Source: Zingiber officinale (lineage: Eukaryota > Streptophyta > Magnoliopsida > Zingiberales > Zingiberaceae). From it: 64,000 bases of DNA. How positions within the stretch are numbered: position 1 is the first letter of the stretch; each line of letters begins with the position of its first letter. Where the stretch lies: positions 8,951,705 to 9,015,704 of the forward strand of contig NC_055987.1 of the NCBI RefSeq assembly GCF_018446385.1, read 5' to 3'. The position numbers and the translations under genes are program-made. Positions 54,801 to 64,000 of the stretch are shown here, piece by piece. The notes beneath the pieces are model-generated. The model ran no database searches. It saw only the letters and a program-made list of their open reading frames with translations, and was not told the DNA's origin.

Positions 54801-55323
54801 AGTAGATACCACAGCAGCTATACAGCAGATCCACCAGAGGATAGAGACAGCTCAGAGCCGCCAGAAAAGCTATGTCGATACACGGCGTCGACCCTTAGAG
54901 TTTTCAGTTGGGGATACAGTATTCCTCCGAGTAGCTCCCATGAAGGGAGTAATGCGTTTTGGGAAGAAGGGCAAATTAAGTCCCAGATATGTGGGACAAT
55001 ACCTTATTACTAGAAGAGTTTGCAAGATGGCATATGAGCTAGAGCTACCCCAGGAGATGTCAGCTATTCATAACATATTTCACGTCTCTATGCTGAAGAA
55101 GCATATCCCAGATGCCACCCAGGTGATTGAGCCACAGTCAGTACAAGTCCGCGAAGACCTCAGCTATGACAGTCGGCCTATTCAGATAGTAGACCGAGCA
55201 GTTAAGAAATTGCGGAACAAGAAGGTACCATTAGTAAAAGTCATTTGGCAAAATCACATCGCAGAAGAGGCAACTTGGGAGACAGAAGTTAGTATGAGAC
55301 AGAAGTACCCAGAGATATTTTAA
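51881..55323 (+). pseudogene. GypG pol: protease, RT, RNase H, integrase, chromodomain
   Basis: Protease LFDTGATHSYIS near 52000. TAG codons at 52268-52270 and a few downstream break the protease-RT link. RT from about 52577 with the catalytic FIDDILIYS (about 52996) intact; RNase H with [14 protein letters not shown]. The integrase HHCC finger reads CLTYQRVK where the family has CLTCQRVK, so one zinc ligand is lost; TGA at 54260-54262 replaces Trp. A 1-nt loss near 54320 shifts frame. The core VDRLTKSAHFL, LDRDSRFTS and QTERVNQVLE follows in 54349-55323, then a chromodomain-like end (KVIWQNHIAEEATWE). Organisation and end are typical of Tekay/Del chromoviruses, which target heterochromatin. 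Confidence 0.92.
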
Positions 55324-55358
55324 GTTCGAGGATGAACTTTTTATAAGGTATGGGGGAT

Positions 55359-58300
55359 TATAACGCCCAAAAATTCTCAAAATGAATTTTAGAAATATTC
55401 TATTATTTTTATGGAATTTTAGAATATTTTTATGGAATTTTTGGAGTGGTAGAAGTAGCAAAATTAAATAAAAACATAAAATAGTCTAAGCAGGAATTGA
55501 ACCCGAGACCTATGGACCCTATGACTTATAGGGTGACTTTAGTAACCAAGGGGCTGTTAGTTAAAGCCCTAGAGCCAATCATTTGATGATTGTATTATGA
55601 ACTTGTTGTATCATATTCTTATATAAATAAAGGTATTTGTTTTTGGTTATTATACTTACTTGTATTGGTGCCAAATAAACTAAGTATAATAGCGTCCTTG
55701 AGTAGAAGGTTCTTACCTATATCAATCGATTAGTTGAATCGATAGTGAGATGATATAGGGAACACTACTCTAAATCATTCCTAGTCGAGTATTAACATTC
55801 AGGGACAATGTTAATGCAATAAGACTAGCATGTAGGTCAACTCGATGACTTGATCTCACAAGTCATGGATATAGAGATATCAAGTTGACACATGGGTATG
55901 CATTGGAGAATGTATACTGAATGACACGCCATGAGAAAGTATCATGGATCGTTATATGAGTGTCATATACTTTCTCATGTGGCTATTAGTATGACTACTA
56001 GTCCTTAGACCTGAAGTCACCATGGTTCCCTACATAAGGAGTTATGTACTTTGATTTCGTCAAACGTCACCCGTAACTGGGTGGACGATAAAGGCGATTA
56101 CTGGGTATGTAACGAATTATGCAGAGGGATGTGAGTGATGTAGATGGGATCTATCCCTCCTATATGATGGGAGAGACATCGATATTCTTGATAGAGTGAG
56201 ACCACGAAGTGCATGGCCATGCCCAAATGAGTTAATATGAGATATTGAGCTCATTTGATTTAGTGAGTCTACTTGGAGTTCAAGATTTAGATTGGTCAGA
56301 GGATGACACGGTCTATGTCTCACATTGATCAATTTAGATGTCTAGGATAGAAGGACACTTGTCATATATTGTGAGGAGTCATAATTAGTAGTCACAAGGT
56401 GATGTTGGATCTCAATATTTTTGTAACTTGGGTAGTAATGATGTGTTGCTAGATACCGCCCATTACTTATGCTCCTAAATGGGTTTAGGGGCATTGCCAA
56501 CATTACAAGAACCTATAGGGTCACACACAAAGGACAATTAGATGGAGATTAGGTTCATATGATGAACCAAGAGGATTGGATTCATGTGATGAATCAAATT
56601 GGATTAAGAGTAATCCTAATTGGGTTAATTGAGTTGGACTCAAGTTGATTCATGTGTTCAATGAGTCTAATTTAGATTATGACTCATTGAATCAATTTAA
56701 TTAAATGAAGTAGATTCATTATATTAAATTGGCTTGAATTAAATGGTTGGATTAGATCAACCATGAGAGAGATTAAGTCAAGTTTGACTTGACTTGAGAG
56801 GAAGAGGAAGAGTCAAGTTTGACTTGACTTTATGCCACATCATTTGTGACTTGGCATTAAGTGGCCAATAATGGTGTTACACATCATCATGTTTAGCACA
56901 TGTGTGTGCCACCTCATGGAGGTTACAAATCTCTTTAATGGCCACATAAATGAGAATGGGAGTTTGAATTCCCATGGTGGCCGGCCACTTATGGTGTTGA
57001 ATGAGATTGAATTTTCATTCAAGGGATATTTATTCCATCTTCTTCCTTGCTCTCTCTTCTTGCTTTCCCTCTCCTCCTCTTGCCGTGACTGATCAAGGGT
57101 GCTAGCACACCTATGTTTAGTTTTTCTCCACCCATTTGTTCGTGTGGATACTTCTAGAGGATCGTACGCTTGACAATCTCGAGATCCGGCACTTCCTTGG
57201 ACGAGCGGGATTCGTAAAGGGCACGCATCAAGGGTAAAAAGTTTTCTCTTTGTAAATCTAGTTTAGAACTAAGTCTAAGAAACTCGTACTCGTATTATTT
57301 TGTTTTTATTTTACTTCGCACAGATCCGGTGACGGGGGTTTCGGGGTTTCCGCGACACGAAAAAGCGATTTTCGCGGCCCGAAAAACCCAACAGGGGCCC
57401 CAGCAGGGGTGTGCTGAAAGAAGAGGAGAACAATTATATTTATAGGCGAGTTGGGTCGTATTAATCACTTAATATAAATAGGGAAATTAAGTGGGGAGTT
57501 ATTATTTTTGATCGACAACTCTTTCCCCTCACCCTCACCCGCCGCCCCTCTCTTCTCTCGCACCCTATTGGCACGCCAACTCCAAGAAGACCTAGGGTCG
57601 TAGGAGCACCCTCCGGCGACAACTCCGGCACGAGGACGCTCCCCTCCGCGAGAAGAACGTGTAGAAGTAAGAGGATCGCCGAAGAGATCTTCTTCCCCGG
57701 AAACCTAACGATCGGATTGTAAGAAAACTTAGCGCAGGATGTAAGTAACCCTTCACCTGCAGTATAAGTAGCTAATCGTATGCTTTTACGGTCTTAGTTC
57801 ACTTTTATGATCTTAGCGTAGTCATATGCAGAATTAGAGCACACCAAGTGCTCGATTAAATGACTAGTACAGATATATGCTACAGTAGGCATTTTAATAG
57901 CTCAGTTAAATGTCATTGATGCATTTTAAATAGCACACATAGTCGCTTCAGTTTATATGGGACTACGGTCCAATGGGTGGGCTCCCATAGTCGCCTCTAG
58001 TTTCAGATAACCTAGCTCTAGGTTCAGATAACCTAGTAAGAGCAAGACAAAATAAATTAGATTAAGAATCAGTATTTTACTTTATCAGTGGCACTGTACT
58101 GGACTCTCAGTTGTCCTTGGGTTGGGCTCCCATAGTCGTCCCTACGTTTAGATAACCTAGTAAACCCTATTGGATTCGGGACTAGCTACCTCGGGTCTAG
58201 TTAGGGATGCTCGCATAGCAAGTACAGTTGCCGGACCCATCAGCAGCATGTTTATTATGTTTATCTATTTATATAAATAGTTTTCAAACTTCACAAACCA

Positions 58301-59503
58301 GATATGTGAATACAGCTCAGCTTCAGTTTAGTTTTCTTATTGATATAGCAAATAGCTTTATGTTCAGTTCTTGATTGCCACGACTTACATGTCCATATGT
58401 CATGCTTTTAGCATTTTCAGTATGATCATCAGCATGTATTTCATTAGCATCTTGTTAAAACATGATTTCATCGAATGCATGTTTTGTGAGGTAGATGGTT
58501 CTTACTAAGCTCCCAAGCTTATAGTTTCCTTTTCCTTATACTGCAGATAAAAGTAAAGGGAAGATGGATTAGTGGAGGCTGGAGGGCAATGCGATCAGAT
58601 GTGTGTGAGAAGGAACTTGGAATAAAGACCCTTGGGGAGTAGCCCATCTAAAGACTTAGTATTTCTGTTTTGGTTACTTTTCTGCACTTTTAGGATATTA
58701 AGTGTCATGAATTATGAACGTATGCACTATAACATGCTTAGACCCCTAGTTGTCTTGATGTTAGATAAATAACTAGGAATGATGAAAGTAATGACATGCC
58801 TAGTAAGTTAGTAATGCTTTTAAGTTGATACACTTGTGTTATATGTGGATTAGTGGTGAAATGCAATAGAAATCGCAGAAATCAGAGCTCCAATCGATCA
58901 GCCGATCGATTGGAGAGTCGTCAATCGATCCACTAATCGATTGGGGAGTGATTTCCCGTGTACAGAAAGCTGATGAATCGATCAGCTGATCAATCGGCCA
59001 TGGATCGATCAGCCGATCGATCGGGAAGTAATTCCCCGCGTACAGAACGCTATTGAATCGATCAGCTGATCGATTGAGGAGCCCTCAATCGATCAACTGA
59101 TCGATTGAACACGACTTTCGCGTACAGAGAGCTGCAGAGTCGATCAGCTGATCGATTGACACTATTCAATCGATCAGTCGATCGATCGGGAGAACTCCCC
59201 GTGCACAGTAGCACGTTGAATCGATCAGTGGATCGATCAAATAACTCCAATCGATCAGCTGATCGATTGGATAGTCTGATTTCAGCTTTTTGATCAAATA
59301 GAAAGTTTAGGTTCCCTTCTTTAGCATATGTACAACTTCAGAAGTGTATTCTGAATATAAATTTCAGGTTTTATAGCAAATAGCAGAGAGTTTTAATTAG
59401 TTCAGCTTTTCCGCACCGTAATATTCAGTGATAGCCCAAGAATAGTTTAGCATAATGTAACCCCCGGCCTTACAGCCTAGTCAGTAGAAGGTGGGTCATT
59501 ACA
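55359..59503 (+). repeat. GypG 3' LTR (split by SoloK)
   Basis: Starts TATAACGCCC (TGTAAC with G-to-A) and resumes after SoloK at 57399. It is close to the 5' LTR over most of its length. Palindromes 58891-59273. Confidence 0.92.
55555..57393 (+). mobile_element. SoloK: large solo LTR (1839 bp) in the GypG LTR
   Basis: TGTTAGTTAAAG...CCCAACA with perfect TSD GGGGC (55550-55554, 57394-57398). No PBS, PPT or coding sequence. TATATAAATAAAGG near its left end (about 55620), and a GC-rich right end with GACGGGGGTTTCGGGG. Small open frames inside show no known domain. Family unassigned, probably copia. Confidence 0.82.
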
Positions 59504-60278
59504 AATGCTCACCAAGTATAGTTCCAATTCAGAATGGAGATAAATTTGGTCTGATGCAATGTTTAAAGAATGAATTAGAATGCCAACAAATGAATCACAT
59601 TCCTTATGCATCAATTGTTGGGAGCTTGATGTATGCATAAACTTGCACAAGGCTAGACATTAGTTTTACTGTTGGAATGCTTGGCCGATATCAGAGTAAT
59701 CCATGTTTAGAACACTGGAAAGTAGCAAAGAAAGTACTAAGGTACTCGCAAGGAACCAAAGATCACATGCTTACTTATCGGAAATTGGATCATTTAGAAG
59801 TGATTGGATATTCATATTCAGATTTTGTTGGATGTATTGATACAAGAAAGTCCGCATCTGGCTATTTGTTCCTTTTAGTTGAAGGAGCAATCTCGTGAAA
59901 AAGTGCAAATAATATGTAATTGCTACATCCACTATGGAAACTGAATTTATGACATGTTTTGAAGCCACAATTCAAGGGAATTGGTTGCGAAACTTTATTT
60001 CAGGATTTGGATTAGTCGACAATATTGTCAAGCCACTGAAAATTTATTGTGATAATTCAGCAATAGTCTTCTTTCCAAGAAACAAAAAGTATTCTAAAGG
60101 TGCAAACCACATTGAATTAAAGTATCTTGTCGTTAAAGAAGATGTTCAGAAACAAAAGATATCAATTGAGCATATTAGTACAAATCTCATGATTATATAT
60201 CCATTGAAAAAAGGGTTGGCTCTAAAGACATTTATTGGACATGTTGAACGAATGAGCATTATTAAAAGACTCTCATGA
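59504..60278 (+). pseudogene. Cop1 RT end and RNase H
   Basis: Resumes after GypG: PYASIVGSLMYA then a stop, TRLDISFTVGMLGRYQSNP, HWKVAKKVLRYSQGTKDHM. The RNase H motif SDSDFAG has become SYSDFVG. The later block (59934-60278) has KIYCDNSAIVFF and HIELKYLVVKEDVQ. Two stops near 59896 and 59916 separate the blocks. Clearly the C-terminus of the same copia pol. Confidence 0.87.
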
Positions 60279-60636
60279 ATATTTTATATTTGACATCTTA
60301 ATGTGAGCTCATTAATGTATTATTTCTAATAGCAAATGACATAATTCTTGTTATTAGTATATACATGAAGTTGATTGAATTTTAGTCTTAATAAAGACAC
60401 TAATGTGGATCATCATTGATCTTTTCGTTTATGAGTCATATTAAGTAGAACAGTAACATTATGGTACATGGAAGAAACTATGTCGAATTGATGATGTAGA
60501 ACTGCCATGACTCATTTTAGTGTACATACTTAACTATGACATTATGACATGACCAATATGTTTATCTTTATGCTCTGAGATTAAGTTATTATTTATTTAA
60601 ATCATAGTGATTTTCCACATAGGTAAAGCAGGAGAA
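60279..60636 (+). other. Cop1 3' untranslated region and PPT
   Basis: Non-coding; ends in the purine-rich GGTAAAGCAGGAGAA directly before the LTR. Confidence 0.65.
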
Positions 60637-61010
60637 TGTTAGTTTTGTAGCCCACGTGTAATAATATAATTAGATATTTAATTATAATTTTAATATCTAA
60701 TTTGGGGTTTAAATATATAATGTTTATCTGATAAGGTTGGTCAATTTGAAAAGGTACCTACACACGAGATTAGTTATCAAAAATGATCCTCTCTCTTCAT
60801 ATAATGGTGGAACGTAGATTCATTTTCTATCAATAAAAGAAAACCCCAAGATAGAGAAATCATTTCTTCATTCTTCTAAAGAGAGAAATCTATGGTCACT
60901 CAAGGTTAGTACTTTAATTTTATCATATACGAATATGAGTATGATTACCATAAAGTTCTAAGGTCCATGTCTAAATTCATCAAGTTTTTATGAATTTTAT
61001 AAAGTTTACA
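60637..61010 (+). repeat. Cop1 3' LTR
   Basis: 374 bp, TGTTAG...TTTACA, matching 4833-5231 with substitutions and short deletions. Confidence 0.85.
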
Positions 61011-61837
61011 TTTATCATATGTAATCATCCTAAATAATTGATAAATTTTTTTAATAAAAAGAGAGATTAAAAAGCAAGAAACTAATTTTTTTATAAAAAA
61101 AAATTAGTTTTATGCAAAACCAAAAAGAAAGATATATTTTTTATTTTATTGAAATATATTTTAAGACAAATAAAAAACAATGACAAAATAATTTCACACA
61201 TCAAAAAATAATGGCCAAAAATGAAAAAAAAATGCCCCTTTTGGAATCATCAATGTAACACCTCATTTTGAGTTTTTATCAAAACGGGTGCCCTACCTTG
61301 TAAAATGACCCAACTATCCTCCACTATACTATTTTCATTATTATCTCTCTTCTATATTTCTCATCTAAATCTTGAACCTGGGATGCATTATAAGAGTTAC
61401 GATCCCGTAGCTGCTACATAGTTATAACAATTATGATTTCGTAACTGCTACAATTGAACTATCACGTAGTTATAGCAACTACAATTTCGTAACTGTTGTA
61501 ATATGAAGAAAAAAATTTAAGACAAATTGTTTGGAGTCTTCGAAAAAACTTTAAATGATATTTTTTAAATCTAAAATCAAACAATTATGGATTCTACCCT
61601 ATAACCAGTTGTAGATCTCTTAACAATTAACAATTTGATAAATTGTGCATCTTATGGTTCAACACAAGTTAAAAGTTATGACCTCTCAAATATTAAAATT
61701 TAACATTCACTTTTTAACAGCCATGAAATCATAGTGGCTACAACTACGTGACCGCTCAGTTGTAGCAGCTACAAATCATAGCTATTAGACAGTTGTATCT
61801 ACTACGATTTTATAGCTATTACAATGTGAATGTTAAA
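61011..61837. other. AT-rich intergenic DNA with GTAGCTGCTAC-like repeats
   Basis: No gene. At 61410-61500 and 61735-61825 there are several degenerate units of a TAGTTATAGCAACTACAATTT-like phrase and its complement (about 45-50 bp period). No element ends could be defined. Confidence 0.45.
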
Positions 61838-62741
61838 TGTTGGACCCCGTGGTAGTTTTGATGTGATCAACCAAGTTGGTTAGGTCCTGCTGTGTTTGAT
61901 CCCTGTGTCTGAGTGTGCAGGAGCTTAGGAGCACAGGAAGTCGAGCGGAAGACGCAGCTAGCGAGAAGGACGGCACGGGAAGGGAACCGACGGGCTCGGT
62001 GCGTCCAAAGGACGAGAGAGCTGCGGAAGAGTACTCCGGTGGGCGTGAAGAGCGTGTGCGGCGTTCAAGGGACATTAAGCCGGACGGAAGCCTGCTCGAG
62101 GAGAAGACCGGGAATTGGGATCGGGTGAGCCCTATTCTGGTTGGCCGCAATCACCCAAAAGAACGGAGCGTCAGAAGCTGAAGAAACCAGGCTGAAAAGT
62201 GAGCTGCCAGCTTGGAGGCGCCTCCAGCAGGCTTGGAGGCGCCTCCATCATGAGGGCGCCTTCAACCCTGTTGAAGGCGCCTTCAACGGGTCAGATTTGA
62301 CCGTTTGCGTTGCGGATAAAGTTTTATCCGCTGACAGAGTTGGAGGCGCCTTGAACCTTGTTGGAGGCGTCTTGGACCCTCGGGATAGACTTTCCAAGAG
62401 CTATATATAGCCCCCTGGAGCTAGGAATGAAATAACAACTCAAGCAATCAATCTGTACTCAATTCCTAGCAACTAAGTGAGCGTTCTAAGTGTAAAAAGG
62501 CTTCTCCGCCTACAATAAGGGAGATTCTGATAGTAGAGCTTTTCATCGCCCTGGATTAACAACCTCCTTGGTTGTAACCAGGTTAAATTCTGTTTCTGTT
62601 TCTGTTTCTTTTTCTGTCCCTTAATTTAGTTGCTGTTATTTCTATTGCTGATTTAAATTCTGAGTTGAAATCCGAGAAGGGTATTTTTAGTTTTGTTTTC
62701 AGCAATTCACCCCCCTCTTGCCGGTCTCCGCTGCACCAACA
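61838..62741 (+). repeat. SirH 5' LTR with GGAGGCGCCTCC palindromes
   Basis: 904 bp, TGTTGG...CACCAACA. Palindromes GGAGGCGCCTCC and GAAGGCGCCTTC at 62213-62380, TATATATA at 62402-62409, then R/U5-like sequence. Confidence 0.9.
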
Positions 62742-62806
62742 AGTGGTATCAGAGCCTGATCACCTCAGAAGGACTAACCGCCAACTGAAGCACTACGATC
62801 AAGACG

Positions 62807-64000
62807 ATGGCCGGAGCGAACATTCATCCCTCGAAGTTCGACGGAGACTTCGCCACATGGAAGCGCAAAATGGAGGTATTTTTTAAAACATATTTTGATA
62901 TTCTTATTACAATGAAATATGGTTTTGCAGCACCGAAAGACAAAGAAGAAAACAAATGGAGCAAGAAGGAGCAAGCCGATTTCGTCGCCAACGGAAAGGC
63001 AGAGTTCCACCTGCTCAGTGTGCTGCCGCCGCAGGAGATAAATCGGATCGGAAGCTACGACTCAACGAAAGATCTCTGGGAGAAATTCCTGGAGCTTCAC
63101 GAAGGTACTTCCGAAGCGAAGCTAGCGAAGCGCGACATCCTCCGGAACCAGTTAACGAACCTCCGGATGAACCAAGGCGAGAAGGTAGCGCAACTCCAAG
63201 CGAGAATCAAGGAGCTGATAACGCAACTAACGAACCTTAGAGAAGAGGTAACCAACCGGGATTCTATCCGATACACGCTCAATGCCTTCCCGAGAACTCC
63301 AGAGTGGGCCTCCTTAGTAGATGCATACTACATCTCTAAGGACCTCGAGGTAAGTACGTTAGAACAATTATTTTCCACTTTTGAACTTCACGAATCTCGA
63401 GTTTCAGAACCCAACGGAGCAGACAAGACAAGTCAGAACATTGCCTTAAAGGAAAAAATGAACAGTTCTGACTCTGAAGCCTCAGTCGACGAATCCGAAG
63501 CGGCACTACTGGTAAGACGCTTCAATAAGTTTTTTAGTACTAACAAATTTAAATCGCAGAAGCATCATCGAAAGAAGAGGACGGTTCGTTGCTACAACTG
63601 CAATGAAGAGGGGCACATCAAAGATGACTACCCAAAGTTGAAGAGAAAGGAGAAAGAAAAGGAAAAGCCAAAATACAAGAAACCAGAACCCTCCAAGTAC
63701 AAGAATCTGAAGGCTACTTGGTCAGATTCATCAACCTCTGAGTCGGACATCGAAGAATTCTCAGGGTTAGCGCTATTGGCGAACCATCAACCGGAAGAAG
63801 ACTCAAGCTCAGAGATGAGCATCGATGAAGGGGGAGTAACATTAGAAGAAGAAAGCAGCAGTGAAGGGGGAGCGTCACCAGACCAGGTAAGTAAGGTACG
63901 CAATCTAACCCCAACTCAATCTTTTAAATTTATCAAGTCTCTTTCTAAAGAGTTAGATCAATTAGAAAAAGAGAATGCTGAACTAAAGTTGAACCTAGCA
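62807..64000 (+). CDS. SirH gag polyprotein (partial, runs off window)
   Basis: 398 codons open from ATG 62807 to the window end with no stop. Starts MAGANIHPSKFDGDFATWKR, the UBN2-type gag head (FATWKRKMEVFF). A conserved middle part LAKRDILRNQLTNLRMNQGE follows, then DAYYISKDLEVSTLEQLFST. The knuckle region begins at C262: C262, C265 and H270 are present, but the fourth ligand is Tyr275 (TAC) instead of Cys, so the CCHC finger is damaged by one G-to-A change. A Ser/Glu-rich part with SSSEMSIDEGG and the start of a coiled coil follow. It is the intact relative that explains the broken SirC gag. Whether pol follows lies outside the window. Confidence 0.9.
   Translation, partial: MAGANIHPSKFDGDFATWKRKMEVFFKTYFDILITMKYGFAAPKDKEENKWSKKEQADFVANGKAEFHLLSVLPPQEINRIGSYDSTKDLWEKFLELHEGTSEAKLAKRDILRNQLTNLRMNQGEKVAQLQARIKELITQLTNLREEVTNRDSIRYTLNAFPRTPEWASLVDAYYISKDLEVSTLEQLFSTFELHESRVSEPNGADKTSQNIALKEKMNSSDSEASVDESEAALLVRRFNKFFSTNKFKSQKHHRKKRTVRCYNCNEEGHIKDDYPKLKRKEKEKEKPKYKKPEPSKYKNLKATWSDSSTSESDIEEFSGLALLANHQPEEDSSSEMSIDEGGVTLEEESSSEGGASPDQVSKVRNLTPTQSFKFIKSLSKELDQLEKENAELKLNLA

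Larger units (their letters stand above)
48216..59503 (+). mobile_element. GypG: Ty3/gypsy chromovirus (Tekay/Del-like)
   Basis: LTRs 48216-50530 and 55359-59503 (the latter split by SoloK). TSD AATAC (48211-48215) and AATGC (59504-59508), one transition apart. PBS TGGTATCAGAGC at 50534-50545, PPT GGTATGGGGGAT before 55359. Gene order gag, protease, RT, RNase H, integrase, chromodomain-like end. Stops and a frameshift make it inactive. Confidence 0.93.
4833..61010 (+). mobile_element. Cop1: old Ty1/copia retrotransposon, outer host of the nest
   Basis: Two related LTRs (4833-5231 and 60637-61010) bracket a copia gene order read in pieces on the plus strand: gag about 5937-6910, protease/pre-integrase 6911-7385, integrase 22325-23180, RT 23181-23814, 45464-45686 and 47973-48215, RNase H 59504-60278. 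Each gap is an insertion with its own TSD, and the reading resumes at the expected residue after each one. All domains carry stops and frameshifts, and the RT YVDD box has lost one Asp, so it is dead. The 5-bp flanks (AATAA and TTTAT) do not match, so the TSD is degraded or one boundary has moved. Clade not assigned. Confidence 0.88.
61838..64000 (+). mobile_element. SirH: SirC-family element, truncated by the window end
   Basis: 5' LTR 61838-62741, PBS 62744-62755, gag from 62807 still open at the last base. LTR start (TGTTGGACCCCGTGGTAG) and gag match SirC, but it is far less decayed. Confidence 0.92.

Noticed and set aside
56871..57092. Small open frames within SoloK
   Set aside because: Chance frames in a solo LTR, no domain or supporting start context.

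Overview
This is plant nuclear DNA: an angiosperm, probably a monocot with a repeat-rich genome. A ginger-family (Zingiberales) origin is only a guess from the style of the LTR repeats. The evidence for a plant is a stress-associated AN1 zinc-finger gene, Sirevirus-type Ty1/copia elements, a Tekay/Del-type chromovirus, a 5S-bearing Cassandra TRIM and an En/Spm (CACTA) transposon. No bacterial, organellar or CRISPR features are present. I use working names for the elements: Cop1, Cas, SirA-D and SirH, TrimE, SoloF, SoloJ, SoloK and GypG.

Layout. Bases 1-440 are the end of an LTR-like fragment. The only intact host gene is the AN1 gene at 1815-2276. A short hAT-like element follows at 3423-3928. 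From 4833 to 61010 nearly everything lies inside one old Ty1/copia element (Cop1), whose 399 bp and 374 bp LTRs are 55 kb apart. Its gag, protease, integrase, RT and RNase H can be followed in order through the later insertions.

Nesting, supported by target-site duplications (TSDs). Cop1 contains: (i) a SINE in gag; (ii) Cassandra 7391-22319 (TSD AAAAG), whose LTR contains SirA 7417-21643 (TSD GGCCC), which contains SirB 13189-20087 (TSD ATAGT); (iii) SirC 23820-45458 (TSD CTTAG), which contains TrimE 24851-37006, which contains SirD 25096-36578 (TSD TCCTC), and which also contains a CACTA element 38317-43971 (TSD CAT); (iv) solo LTR SoloF 45687-47967 (TSD GGTGT), containing solo LTR SoloJ 45981-47088 (TSD TCAAG); (v) chromovirus GypG 48216-59503 (TSD AATAC/AATGC), whose 3' LTR contains solo LTR SoloK 55555-57393 (TSD GGGGC). 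Another SirC-like element, SirH, starts at 61838 and runs off the window.

How the parts work together. SirD is the only nearly complete Sirevirus: gag, an in-frame UAG, pol with one frameshift, and a third, probably spliced, env-position ORF. SirA and SirB keep gag but no pol and look like non-autonomous relatives; SirC also shows only gag. The CACTA element carries exons resembling two host genes (EXECUTER-like and an amidohydrolase).

The most unusual signal is that the LTRs of several unrelated families are built from chains of short hairpins and family-specific palindrome arrays. These arrays share a spacer motif (about GCGnACAGARAG) even between a copia and a gypsy element. SirA, SirB and SirD repeat their own palindrome in the internal region upstream of the 3' LTR.
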